Assembly: GCA_937934775.1 (NCBI GenBank)
Contig: CALGYL010000300.1
Span: forward strand, 1-6,009
Length of the DNA stretch: 6,009 bases
Direction of reading: 5' to 3'
Source of the DNA: an uncultured Clostridia bacterium
GTDB lineage: Bacteria; Bacillota; Clostridia; Christensenellales; Aristaeellaceae
Shown: positions 1 to 5,963 of the stretch, in pieces
Position numbering within the stretch: position 1 is the first letter of the stretch
Layout of the letters: every line of letters starts with the position of its first letter
Position numbers and translations under genes: made by a program
The notes under the pieces: generated by a model
The model's input: the letters and a program-made list of their open reading frames with translations, nothing else
Told to the model about the DNA's origin: nothing
The model's database searches: none

Positions 1-55
1 GGCCTGCAAGACCTCCTGCGGCATCGCCAATCAGCAGTGCGAACAGGAGAACTGA
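1..55 (+). CDS. scfA: SCIFF ranthipeptide precursor, C-terminal end only (partial)
   Basis: The frame from base 2 reads ACKTSCGIANQQCEQEN and then TGA at 53-55. This is the C-terminal end of the SCIFF precursor (six cysteines in forty-five residues), a small ribosomal peptide that receives a thioether cross-link from a partner radical SAM enzyme. Three of the expected six cysteines are visible, spaced C-x3-C-x6-C as in the family, and the maturase gene follows directly, which makes the call firm despite only 17 codons. The family's usual string, from memory, is ACKTSCTVGNQ; here TVG is replaced by GIA, so the residue expected to accept the thioether is glycine. The start, leader part and promoter lie left of the window. 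SCIFF function in the cell is not settled; a role in signalling or population-level regulation has been suggested for ranthipeptides. Confidence 0.9.
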   Translation, partial: ACKTSCGIANQQCEQEN

Positions 56-72
56 TCTCCCGGCGTCCCCAG

Positions 73-107
73 GCCGCCCGGCGCTTACCGCGCAAGGCGG
101 CATTTTT
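73..107 (+). terminator. Terminator-like hairpin between scfA and scfB (possible attenuator)
   Basis: GCCGCC (73-78) pairs with GGCGGC (96-101), with an inner GCGC (81-84) / GCGC (90-93) stem, and one A separates the hairpin from TTTTT at 103-107. This is the layout of a Rho-independent terminator. It ends just before the scfB ribosome binding site (GGAGGA, 114-119). I infer that it ends most transcripts after the small precursor gene and lets a fraction through, giving more substrate than enzyme. It could also protect the 3' end of a processed scfA message. The short T-run and interrupted stem suggest partial rather than full termination. Confidence 0.65.
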
Positions 108-125
108 ATTGATGGAGGAAGCATC

Positions 126-1496
126 ATGATCCATCAATACCACCTGAACGGTTTCCATATCGTGCTGGACGTGTACAGCGGCTCGGTGCACACCGTTGAC
201 CCGCTGGCCTACGACGTGATCGGCCTTTACGAGCAGGAGTCCGGGGACGAAATCGTCCGCCGGATGCTGGAAAAGTACCAGGATGATCCGGAGATCACGC
301 AGCAGGAGATCCGGGACTGCCTTGAGGATGTGGCCGTCCTGAAGGCCCAGGGCAAGCTGTTCGCGCCCGACCCTTACGAGGGGATTCCGCTGCCGCCCAG
401 AAAGCCGTTCGTCAAGGCCCTGTGCCTGCATGTGGCCCACGCCTGCAACCTGAACTGCGAATACTGCTTCGCCAGCCAGGGCCGCTACCAGGGCGAGCGC
501 GCGCTGATGTCCTACGAGGTGGGCGTGCAGGCCATCGACTTCCTGATCGCCAATTCGGGCGCCCACAAGACGCTGGACGTGGACTTTTTTGGCGGCGAGC
601 CGCTGATGAACTGGAACGTGGTCAAGCGGTTGGTGGCCTACGCCCGCGGCCGGGAGGCGGAAAGCCGCAAGCGCTTCCGCTTCACGCTGACCACCAACGG
701 GCTTCTGGTGGACGACGACGTGATCGAATTCTGCAACCGCGAAATGTACAACGTGGTCATGAGCCTGGACGGCCGCAAGGAAGTGCACGACCGGCTTCGC
801 CGGGACTACGCGGGCCAGGGCAGTTACGACCGCATTGTGCCCAAATTCCAGAAATTCGCAGAGAGCCGCAACGAGCGCGGCTACTACGTGCGCGGCACCT
901 ATACCCATCAGAACGTCGACTTCCTGAAGGACATCCTGCACATCGCGGACCTGGGCTTTACCCAGATCAGCATGGAACCGATGATCGGAAGCCCTTCCGA
1001 TGTCAACGCGCTGACGGAGGAAGACCTGCCGCTGCTTTCAGACCAGTACGAAAAGCTGGCGCTGGAAATGCTGAAGCGGGAGAAGGAAGGCCGGGGCTTC
1101 ACCTTCTATCATTACATGATCGACCTGGCCCACGGCCCCTGCATCCTGAAGCGCCTGACCGGTTGCGGCTCGGGCACCGAATACTTCGCCGTCACGCCGC
1201 AGGGGGACCTTTTCCCCTGCCATCAGTTCGCCTCTGACCCGTCGATGAAGGTGGGCAACGTCTGGGAGGGCGTGACCAATCCGGATCTCACCGGTCAGTT
1301 CGCCAGTTGCAACATCTACGCCCGCAGCGAATGCCAGGACTGCTGGGCCAAGCTCTACTGCTCCGGCGGCTGTGCGGCCAACGCCTACCACGCCACCGGC
1401 GACATCACCGGCGTCTATGAATACGGCTGCAAGCTGTTTCGGAAGCGAATCGAGTGCGCGCTGATGATCAAGGCCGCTCAGGCGCAGAAGCGTTGA
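126..1496 (+). CDS. scfB: Thioether cross-link-forming SCIFF peptide maturase (radical SAM/SPASM)
   Basis: This 456-residue cytoplasmic iron-sulfur enzyme installs a thioether bridge in the SCIFF peptide encoded just upstream (CteB/Tte1186 type). Residues 1 to about 85 look like the peptide-binding (RRE-like) N-terminal region. The radical SAM motif CNLNCEYC has C107, C111 and C114 for the SAM-binding cluster, with FGGEP at 155-159. The C-terminal SPASM domain has the canonical spacing: C347-x12-G360-x4-C365, then C403-x2-C406-x5-C412-x3-C416 and C435, ligands for two auxiliary 4Fe-4S clusters; C338 and C395 are further cysteines. All key residues are present and the length fits the family. 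The ATG at 126 has GGAGGA six bases upstream. It is 70 bases after scfA and probably shares its promoter through the hairpin at 73-107. Confidence 0.97.
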   Translation: MIHQYHLNGFHIVLDVYSGSVHTVDPLAYDVIGLYEQESGDEIVRRMLEKYQDDPEITQQEIRDCLEDVAVLKAQGKLFAPDPYEGIPLPPRKPFVKALCLHVAHACNLNCEYCFASQGRYQGERALMSYEVGVQAIDFLIANSGAHKTLDVDFFGGEPLMNWNVVKRLVAYARGREAESRKRFRFTLTTNGLLVDDDVIEFCNREMYNVVMSLDGRKEVHDRLRRDYAGQGSYDRIVPKFQKFAESRNERGYYVRGTYTHQNVDFLKDILHIADLGFTQISMEPMIGSPSDVNALTEEDLPLLSDQYEKLALEMLKREKEGRGFTFYHYMIDLAHGPCILKRLTGCGSGTEYFAVTPQGDLFPCHQFASDPSMKVGNVWEGVTNPDLTGQFASCNIYARSECQDCWAKLYCSGGCAANAYHATGDITGVYEYGCKLFRKRIECALMIKAAQAQKR

Positions 1497-1503
1497 ACAT
1501 CTG

Positions 1504-1553
1504 TTTCGCCGCTTTTCCATAGGTATCAGGACGCGTTGCGCCATTCGGCGAAA
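1504..1553. repeat. Perfect 8-bp inverted repeat in the scfB-amidohydrolase gap
   Basis: TTTCGCCG (1504-1511) and CGGCGAAA (1546-1553) are exact reverse complements separated by 34 bases, starting seven bases after the scfB stop. No T-run follows on the plus strand, so it does not look like a standard terminator. It could be a 3'-end stabilising stem or chance; confidence is low. Confidence 0.3.
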
Positions 1554-1583
1554 TTGACCTTAAAGGCACGATGGGTTTATGAC
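1554..1583 (+). promoter_or_regulatory. Possible sigma-A promoter for the amidohydrolase gene
   Basis: TTGACC (1554-1559; five of six consensus bases) is followed after 18 bases by TATGAC (1578-1583; four of six). Transcription would start near 1590, leaving a leader of about 40 bases before the ATG at 1632. The weak -10 and long spacer make this tentative, but the 135-base gap after scfB does suggest a separate promoter. Confidence 0.35.
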
Positions 1584-1631
1584 AGTCTGTCCTGCTCCGG
1601 CAGGCGCAGGGCAGCCCAGGGGGAGGATTTT

Positions 1632-2810
1632 ATGTCCACGCAGGAAGCGCTCCATGCCTTTGCGTCCGACCAGTCCATCGTAAACACCCACAGTCATTAC
1701 CAGCTGCCTGAAGCCCCCCGCACGCTGGATTTCCTGATGGAAAACAGCTATGTGGGGTGGCTGAACGTCCCGCTGAGGCGGGACGACGCGGGGCGGGCGG
1801 AGTTCCTCGCCCGTGTCCGGCACAACACCTACTTTGTTTGGCTGGAGCGCGCGCTTCAGGCGCTGTACGGCTTTTCGGAACCGCTGACCGCGGGCAACTG
1901 GGCGGAATGGTCGGTGGCGATCGAGCGCAGGAGCCTTCCGGACGAGGGGGTCTTCCGCGAGATCTGCCGCTACCGCGCCATCGTGCTGGACGCCTACTGG
2001 AACCCCGGCGCAGACCACGGAAGCCCTCTGTTCACGCCAACGTTCCGGATCAATTCCTTTCTGTCCGGCCATAGCGCGGACGCGCAGGATCACAACGGCA
2101 ACAACGCGCTGAAGCTGTACGGCGAGATCCCGTCCGGCTTTGACGAATACCTCTTGTTTATTCGGCGGATTGTCGCAGAAAAGAAAGCGGCGGGCTGCGT
2201 GGCGCTCAAATGCGCCTCCGCCTATGACCGGCCGCTGGACTTTCAGCCCGTCTCCAAGGAGCGGGCCGCCCGCGCGTACCAGTCAAAGGATGCCTCGACC
2301 GGAGCGGTGCGCGATTTTCAGGACTATGTATTCTACGAGTTGTGCCGCATTGCGGCCGAGTTGAATCTGCCCTTCCAGTGCCATACGGGCCTCGGGCGGA
2401 TCGACCGCACCAACGCGCTGATGCTGCGGGAGGCCATCGCCCGCAACCCGGAAACCCGCTTCGTGCTGTTCCACGGCGGCTACCCGTGGACACAGGACAT
2501 CGCCGCGCTGGCCCATTATTTCCCGAACGTGTACACGGATATTTGCTGGCTGCCGATACTCTCCACCAGCGCGGCAGAGCGCTTCCTCTCCGAAATGCTG
2601 GACGTGACCACCGCGGACAAGCTGATGTGGGGCTGTGATACCTGGACGCCGCAGGAGAGCTACGGCGCGCTCCTCGCCATGCGGGAAGTCCTGAGCCGCG
2701 TGCTCGCGGACCGAGTGGATCGGGGGCTTGCGGACAGGGACGGCGCTGAGGTCCTGATTGAGCGCATCCTCTACCGGAATGCCGCGGCGCTCTACCGCAT
2801 CGAACGCTGA
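1632..2810 (+). CDS. Amidohydrolase family protein, TIM-barrel metal-dependent hydrolase (substrate unknown)
   Basis: The 392-residue protein has the metal-binding pattern of the amidohydrolase superfamily: HSH at 20-22 near the N-terminus (strand 1), K193 in ALKC, H251 in CHTG, H281 in FHGGYPW and D336 in GCDTW. The FHGGYPW, NVYTDICW and GCDTW stretches resemble the amidohydrolase_2 group (PF04909), in particular FluG-type amidohydrolase domains and uronate isomerase-like proteins. There is no signal peptide, so it is cytoplasmic. The substrate cannot be read from the sequence; hydrolysis, decarboxylation and isomerisation all occur in this group. The ATG at 1632 is chosen because GGGAGGA (1621-1627) sits four bases upstream. 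The frame is open further upstream to a TTG at 1536, but that extension is Arg/Lys-rich, lacks a good binding site and would place 32 residues before the family's N-terminus. It converges on a kinase gene 13 bases away. Confidence 0.9.
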   Translation: MSTQEALHAFASDQSIVNTHSHYQLPEAPRTLDFLMENSYVGWLNVPLRRDDAGRAEFLARVRHNTYFVWLERALQALYGFSEPLTAGNWAEWSVAIERRSLPDEGVFREICRYRAIVLDAYWNPGADHGSPLFTPTFRINSFLSGHSADAQDHNGNNALKLYGEIPSGFDEYLLFIRRIVAEKKAAGCVALKCASAYDRPLDFQPVSKERAARAYQSKDASTGAVRDFQDYVFYELCRIAAELNLPFQCHTGLGRIDRTNALMLREAIARNPETRFVLFHGGYPWTQDIAALAHYFPNVYTDICWLPILSTSAAERFLSEMLDVTTADKLMWGCDTWTPQESYGALLAMREVLSRVLADRVDRGLADRDGAEVLIERILYRNAAALYRIER

Positions 2811-2823
2811 TTTGGTATTATTT

Positions 2824-3564
2824 CTACATTGCCTCGAATGCGCCGTCGCCGGTCACCTTGAGGTTCACATCACCCCGGGCGCTGTGCCGGTGGTAGCGGC
2901 AAATGTTGGGCAGATCGCAGCCGTCGTAATGAGCCTCTGCCGCCTCCCGGGATGATCCGCCCATGCGCTTCCGACCGATCAGCCGGTCCCGTAGCAGCGT
3001 CTCATCCGCCCAAAGCGCGATCGAGAGATCGCAGAGCGCCCGCAGACGGGCGAAACCCGGCTCGTCCATCAGCAGCCAGTTGCCCTCCACCAACGCGATA
3101 CCGCCGGATACCGCCGTGGCATCCTCCACCACGTCGTGCAGCCGCCGGTCGTAGGCGGGCCAGCGCACCGGCCCACACTTCAGCGCGCGGATCGCCGCTT
3201 CCAGCTTTTCCAGATCATACGATTCCGGGCTGCCCTTGACGCGGGCCATGGGAATTTCCTCGCCGTCCCGAAGCACGGTGTGCGAAGCGATGAAGGCGGC
3301 GGTATGGTGAAAGCCGTCCATCGGCAGCGCCTGAAGTGTACCGGGCGCGCGCTCGTCCGCCATGCATTGAAGCATCAATGACAGCGTGCTCTTTCCCGCG
3401 CCGGGCGGACCCGCGAGAAACGCGACCAGCCGGTCTTCCCCAACCGCCGCCTTCATTGCAAACAGCCGGTCCACCACCGGTTGAAGGAGGCTTATAAGCG
3501 ACTCTTCCTCAAATCCGGCGGACACCCTGAGCCCGTTGACCTCGAACTCCATACCCCTGCGCAT
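2824..3564 (-). CDS. P-loop nucleoside/sugar kinase-like protein (YggC/FrcK, uridine kinase superfamily)
   Basis: This 246-residue cytoplasmic protein should transfer phosphate from ATP to a small molecule. The Walker A motif GPPGAGKST is at 52-60. MDGFHH at 82-87 (the D83-G-F-H substrate/acid motif of pantothenate- and uridine kinase-like enzymes), KGSPESYD at 110-117, PAYDR at 136-140 and EGNWLL at 160-165 follow in the order typical of YggC/FrcK-type proteins, whose relatives include a kinase of the fructose uptake locus. The substrate is not settled. The ATG at 3564 lies one base after the stop of the upstream PfkB-type gene and has AGGGG nine bases upstream inside that gene, so the two are translationally coupled. 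A TTG at 3600 would add 12 residues and overlap the upstream gene; an ATG at 3552 has its purine run too close. No terminator is seen after its stop. Confidence 0.9.
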   Translation of the reverse strand: MRRGMEFEVNGLRVSAGFEEESLISLLQPVVDRLFAMKAAVGEDRLVAFLAGPPGAGKSTLSLMLQCMADERAPGTLQALPMDGFHHTAAFIASHTVLRDGEEIPMARVKGSPESYDLEKLEAAIRALKCGPVRWPAYDRRLHDVVEDATAVSGGIALVEGNWLLMDEPGFARLRALCDLSIALWADETLLRDRLIGRKRMGGSSREAAEAHYDGCDLPNICRYHRHSARGDVNLKVTGDGAFEAM

Positions 3565-3565
3565 T

Positions 3566-4504
3566 CTACTTGGCCCCTTGCGCGCCTGCGCGCGCTTCAA
3601 CCAATTGGGTCAGTTGCGCAAAGCCGGAGAGCGTGCCCGACGCCCCCACGCGCCCGACGCACACGGCGCCCGCGGCGTTGGCGTAGGCCAGACATTTTTC
3701 CAGCCCAAACCCCCGCTCCCGCGCCGCCAGGAATCCGGATACGAAGGCGTCACCCGCGCCGGTGGTATCCACCGCTTCCGCCGGAAAGCCGGGCGACCGG
3801 GTTTCCATGCCATCCGAATAAGACACGCAGCCCTCCGGGCCGCACTTGATGATTACCGTCCGGGGGCCCAGCGCCGCAAAGACCCGCGCGGCGTCCATCA
3901 GGTGCTCACAGCCGGTCAGGCGCTGCGCCTCTCGGCGGCTGGGCAGGAAGATGTCCACACGCTTCAGGACCTGCCCAAAGGCTTCCAGGCGATCCTTGGA
4001 CACCTCGCCGGTCACATCCAGCGCGGTCACAAGGCCCGCGTCCTTGGCGCGCCGCATAAGCTTCGCCATTCCGTCGCCGTCCAGCCCCGGGAGACCGTTT
4101 GCGCTGCCTACGTACAACGTCCCCGCACCTTCAAAGACCGCGTCCTCAATGTCCGCCTCGGCCAACTGGTGGCTGGCACCATGATAGGAGACAAAGCTGC
4201 GCTCCCCGTCCGGGCGGATCAGTACCGCCGCCGCTGAGGTGGGGGCATCCTTCTCCACCAGCCGCGCCTCGACGCCCTGCCGTATCAGGCTCCCACGAAG
4301 AAGGTCGCCCAACTCGTCCCGGCCGACGCCCGAGACCAGCCGCACTTTCGCGCCCAGCGCCGCCATATTGCCCGCCGCGTTGAACGCGTCGCCGCCGCCC
4401 AGCAGCTTGACAAACTGCGCCCGCGTCGTATCCCTCGCCAGGGTCTCCTCGGAAACCGGTTTGATCAGCACATCACACACCGCGATGCCCACGCAAAGGA
4501 TCAT
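3566..4504 (-). CDS. PfkB/ribokinase-family carbohydrate kinase (substrate unknown)
   Basis: This 312-residue cytoplasmic enzyme belongs to the ribokinase fold kinases, which phosphorylate sugars or nucleosides with ATP. D11 lies in the N-terminal GIAVCD strand, the first PfkB signature is around GGGDAFNAAGN (36-46), and the second is DTTGAGD (246-252) with the catalytic base D252 and the anion hole GAG. The length is standard. The usual N-x-x-E motif involved in magnesium/phosphate handling reads SRRE (189-192), so Asn is replaced by Ser. The ATG at 4504 is chosen because AAAGGAGA (4513-4520) lies eight bases upstream and MILCVGIAVCD is a typical family start; the frame stays open to 4627, but that stretch contains the promoter. 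It is first in a two-gene operon with the downstream P-loop kinase, which suggests a shared sugar or nucleoside salvage pathway. Fructokinase, ribokinase, KDG kinase and pseudouridine kinase all remain possible. Confidence 0.94.
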   Translation of the reverse strand: MILCVGIAVCDVLIKPVSEETLARDTTRAQFVKLLGGGDAFNAAGNMAALGAKVRLVSGVGRDELGDLLRGSLIRQGVEARLVEKDAPTSAAAVLIRPDGERSFVSYHGASHQLAEADIEDAVFEGAGTLYVGSANGLPGLDGDGMAKLMRRAKDAGLVTALDVTGEVSKDRLEAFGQVLKRVDIFLPSRREAQRLTGCEHLMDAARVFAALGPRTVIIKCGPEGCVSYSDGMETRSPGFPAEAVDTTGAGDAFVSGFLAARERGFGLEKCLAYANAAGAVCVGRVGASGTLSGFAQLTQLVEARAGAQGAK

Positions 4505-4558
4505 ACGTTCAATCTCCTTTGGCGAAGTCCGCCCACAACTGCCGTAGATTCCTCTGAG

Positions 4559-4587
4559 ATTATACCATTCGCCGTACCCGCTGCCAA
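4559..4587 (-). promoter_or_regulatory. Strong sigma-A promoter of the two-kinase operon
   Basis: On the minus strand TTGGCA (4587-4582; five of six consensus bases) is followed after exactly 17 bases by TATAAT (4564-4559; perfect). Transcription should begin near 4552, giving a leader of about 48 bases before the ATG at 4504. The leader holds a small GGCG/CGCC hairpin just before the ribosome binding site, too weak to call a riboswitch. The inverted-repeat element starts about 50 bases upstream of the -35. Confidence 0.87.
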
Positions 4588-4639
4588 GTGCGCCAACTGA
4601 AAAATGCCACCGCCGTGAAGCCACCATTTATATAGTGTA

Positions 4640-4805
4640 AAACATTAATCACTCCAAAGCGCCGAGGGATTTTCGATGTAGAACCAGGAGCCGAAGCGAG
4701 GCGACCCTTCGGGATACGCCTTCGGCGTGAAATGCAGCGCTACATTGAGCGGAGAGCGACACAGTTCTGCGCGAAAACAACCGGCGCAACGAGTGATTAA
4801 TGTTT
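4640..4805. repeat. 166-bp inverted-repeat element, MITE-like or structured intergenic repeat
   Basis: AAACATTAATCACTC (4640-4654) and GAGTGATTAATGTTT (4791-4805) are perfect 15-bp inverted repeats. The pairing continues inward with GCGCCG/CGGCGC (4659-4664 and 4782-4787), TTTTCG/CGAAAA (4670-4675 and 4772-4777), ATGTAG/CTACAT (4676-4681 and 4740-4745), and apical hairpins CCC-TTC-GGG (4705-4713) and ACGCC-TTC-GGCGT (4716-4728). CCGAAG (4691-4696) could instead pair with CTTCGG at 4707-4712 or 4720-4725. No transposase is present and I see no clear target duplication. On the minus strand a startless open frame runs to TAA at 4645-4647 and includes the peptide FTPKAYPEGSPRFGSWF; with no start codon or binding site it is not called as a gene. 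It lies between a terminator and a promoter. Confidence 0.8.
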
Positions 4806-4828
4806 GGAATTAGTATTATCATCCATAG

Positions 4829-4872
4829 AAAAAGGGCTGTCGCACTGGAAAGATTCCAATGCGACAGCCCTT
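4829..4872 (-). terminator. Rho-independent terminator of the solute-binding protein gene
   Basis: AAGGGCTGTCGCA (4832-4844) and TGCGACAGCCCTT (4860-4872) form a perfect 13-bp stem. After one C/A mismatch it continues with TGGAA/TTCCA (4846-4850 and 4854-4858), closing on a 3-base loop. On the minus strand the stem is followed by TTTTT (4833-4829, partly shared with the stem base). It lies 14 bases beyond the stop of the minus-strand gene. No T-run follows on the plus strand, so it works in one direction. Confidence 0.95.
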
Positions 4873-4886
4873 GCGTTCAAGTGGGA

Positions 4887-5963
4887 TCAGGGTTGAATGG
4901 TCGATTCCACGGTGGGTTCTACGGTCGCTTCGGTGGGTTCCGCGGTCGTTTCCACAGCGGGCTCTATGGTCGCCTCGGCGGTGGGTTCTACGGTTGCTTC
5001 AGCGGCGGGCTGTTCAGTGGTGCCAGGCTCCGGCATGAGGCTGGGCAGTTCCAGCGCCTCGCCCAGATACGTGTACATCAGCGCCGCGGACCAGGACCAG
5101 TGCGCGTTGGGCAGATAACCCTGAACCGTGTTGTCGGAAAAATCGTAGTACACGTTGGAGTAAAGCGGCACCGTCGGAAGGATGTCGCTGTAGTACTTCA
5201 TCAACTTCAGCCAACGGTCCACATAGGTCGCGTCTTCGCCAGGCGCCGTTTCGCGCAAAGTCTTGGCCAGCTTCAGCAGCTTCGAATCGCTGATGCCGTA
5301 CTGGTTGAGCGAGCCCTGATACTCGGCCGCGCTGTTAAAAGCGAAATAGGGGTCGAACACGTAGGTGAAGTTGGTGGCAAAGGCAAACATGTTGTAGGTC
5401 CGGCTGGCCTGGCGGTTGACCGAAGCCAGCATCTCGGCGAAGTCCACATCCGTGATCTGCACATCAAAGCCGATGGATTTCAGGTTCTGGGTGATCATCT
5501 CATCCAGCAATTGCGCGGCCTGGCTGTCCTTGAGCTTGGCAAAGTGCAGCTGCAGCGGAAGGAGCGTCTTGTTGCCCATATTAACCGTCTTCACAACCGG
5601 ATCCTCGATCTTATTGTAGGCCTTCAGCGCGCTGCCCTTGAGCTGTTTATAGCGCACTGTGTCCGTTCCCTCAACGAACTTTCCGCCCGTTTCATTGAGC
5701 GTCCAGCCATCCTTGACCAACAGCGCTTTGGCCGCTTCCAAATCCAGCGGATACGTCGTCATCAGGTCTTTCATCTGATTGACGTAGTCGGTGGTCATCC
5801 ACTGGCCGAGGCCATAATAGCTGTACACCGTCTGGCCGTTGTCCCCGGTAAAGGCCTTGGCGTAGGCATCCTTGTCCAGCGCGTAGGCAACCGCCTTGCG
5901 GACGCTAACCGACGCCGTGGGGCCCTGCTCGTCGGCAAAGCCGATGAAGCCGAGGCCGGAGCG
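4887..5963 (-). CDS. ABC transporter solute-binding protein, family 5 (oligopeptide type), C-terminal part, 5' truncated
   Basis: The 358 native residues are the C-terminal portion of an SBP_bac_5 (DppA/OppA-like) protein, the extracellular lipid-anchored receptor that feeds peptides or other solutes to an ABC importer. Family marks are GLGFIGFA followed by VRKAVAYALDK (21-31), the AAKALLVKDGW segment, QNLKSIGFDVQITDVDFAEM, and a late PTVPLYSNVYYDFSDNTVQGY-type stretch. Full members have about 500-600 residues, so roughly 200-250 N-terminal residues including the lipoprotein signal are missing. The first native codon is CGC at 5963-5961; an apparent GTG start at 5978 lies in adapter sequence and is not real. 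After residue 310 the protein carries a 48-residue acidic Thr/Pro/Ala tail. Transcription ends at the terminator at 4829-4872. The ligand cannot be inferred. Confidence 0.95.
   Translation of the reverse strand, partial: RSGLGFIGFADEQGPTASVSVRKAVAYALDKDAYAKAFTGDNGQTVYSYYGLGQWMTTDYVNQMKDLMTTYPLDLEAAKALLVKDGWTLNETGGKFVEGTDTVRYKQLKGSALKAYNKIEDPVVKTVNMGNKTLLPLQLHFAKLKDSQAAQLLDEMITQNLKSIGFDVQITDVDFAEMLASVNRQASRTYNMFAFATNFTYVFDPYFAFNSAAEYQGSLNQYGISDSKLLKLAKTLRETAPGEDATYVDRWLKLMKYYSDILPTVPLYSNVYYDFSDNTVQGYLPNAHWSWSAALMYTYLGEALELPSLMPEPGTTEQPAAEATVEPTAEATIEPAVETTAEPTEATVEPTVESTIQP
4890..5033 (-). repeat. Degenerate E/T/P-rich repeat tail within the solute-binding protein gene
   Basis: The last 48 codons encode repeats of the type EATVEPT, EATIEPA, ETTAEPT, EATVEPT, ESTIQP. 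At DNA level the plus strand shows recurrent GGTGGGTTCTACGGT-like units. The tail is acidic, without Cys or a hydrophobic segment, so it is neither a membrane anchor nor an LPxTG sorting signal. It looks like a flexible extracellular stalk or linker. Such repeats are prone to length change and to assembly error. Confidence 0.85.

Noticed and set aside
1038..1544. Minus-strand open frame of 168 codons opposite scfB
   Set aside because: It is antisense to a gene with all radical SAM and SPASM motifs, has no ribosome binding site or recognisable domain, and such shadows are common in GC-rich DNA.
1536..1631. N-terminal extension of the amidohydrolase from a TTG codon
   Set aside because: The ATG at 1632 has a strong binding site and fits the family start; the extension has neither and covers the likely promoter.
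1560..2093. Minus-strand open frame of 177 codons opposite the amidohydrolase
   Set aside because: Its composition is Arg/Pro/Val-rich and unlike a folded protein, and it lies opposite conserved amidohydrolase sequence.
3536..4237. Plus-strand open frame of 233 codons opposite the PfkB-type kinase
   Set aside because: The opposite strand carries both PfkB signatures; this frame is Arg/Gly/Pro-rich with no domain.
4505..4552. Riboswitch in the kinase operon leader
   Set aside because: The leader is only about 48 bases with a four-base-pair hairpin, too small for a known riboswitch aptamer and lacking a terminator.
4505..4627. N-terminal extension of the PfkB-type kinase
   Set aside because: It contains the TATAAT/TTGGCA promoter and a leader; the ATG at 4504 has AAAGGAGA upstream and starts the family's first strand.
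4620..4660. A second promoter made by the element end (TATAAA near 4630 on the minus strand)
   Set aside because: The only -35-like hexamer, TTGGAG, is a poor match with a 19-base spacer; the promoter at 4559-4587 is far better.
4645..4811. Short minus-strand open frame inside the inverted-repeat element
   Set aside because: It has no ATG, GTG or TTG start or ribosome binding site and its coding look is explained by the repeat element; kept only as a note on that element.
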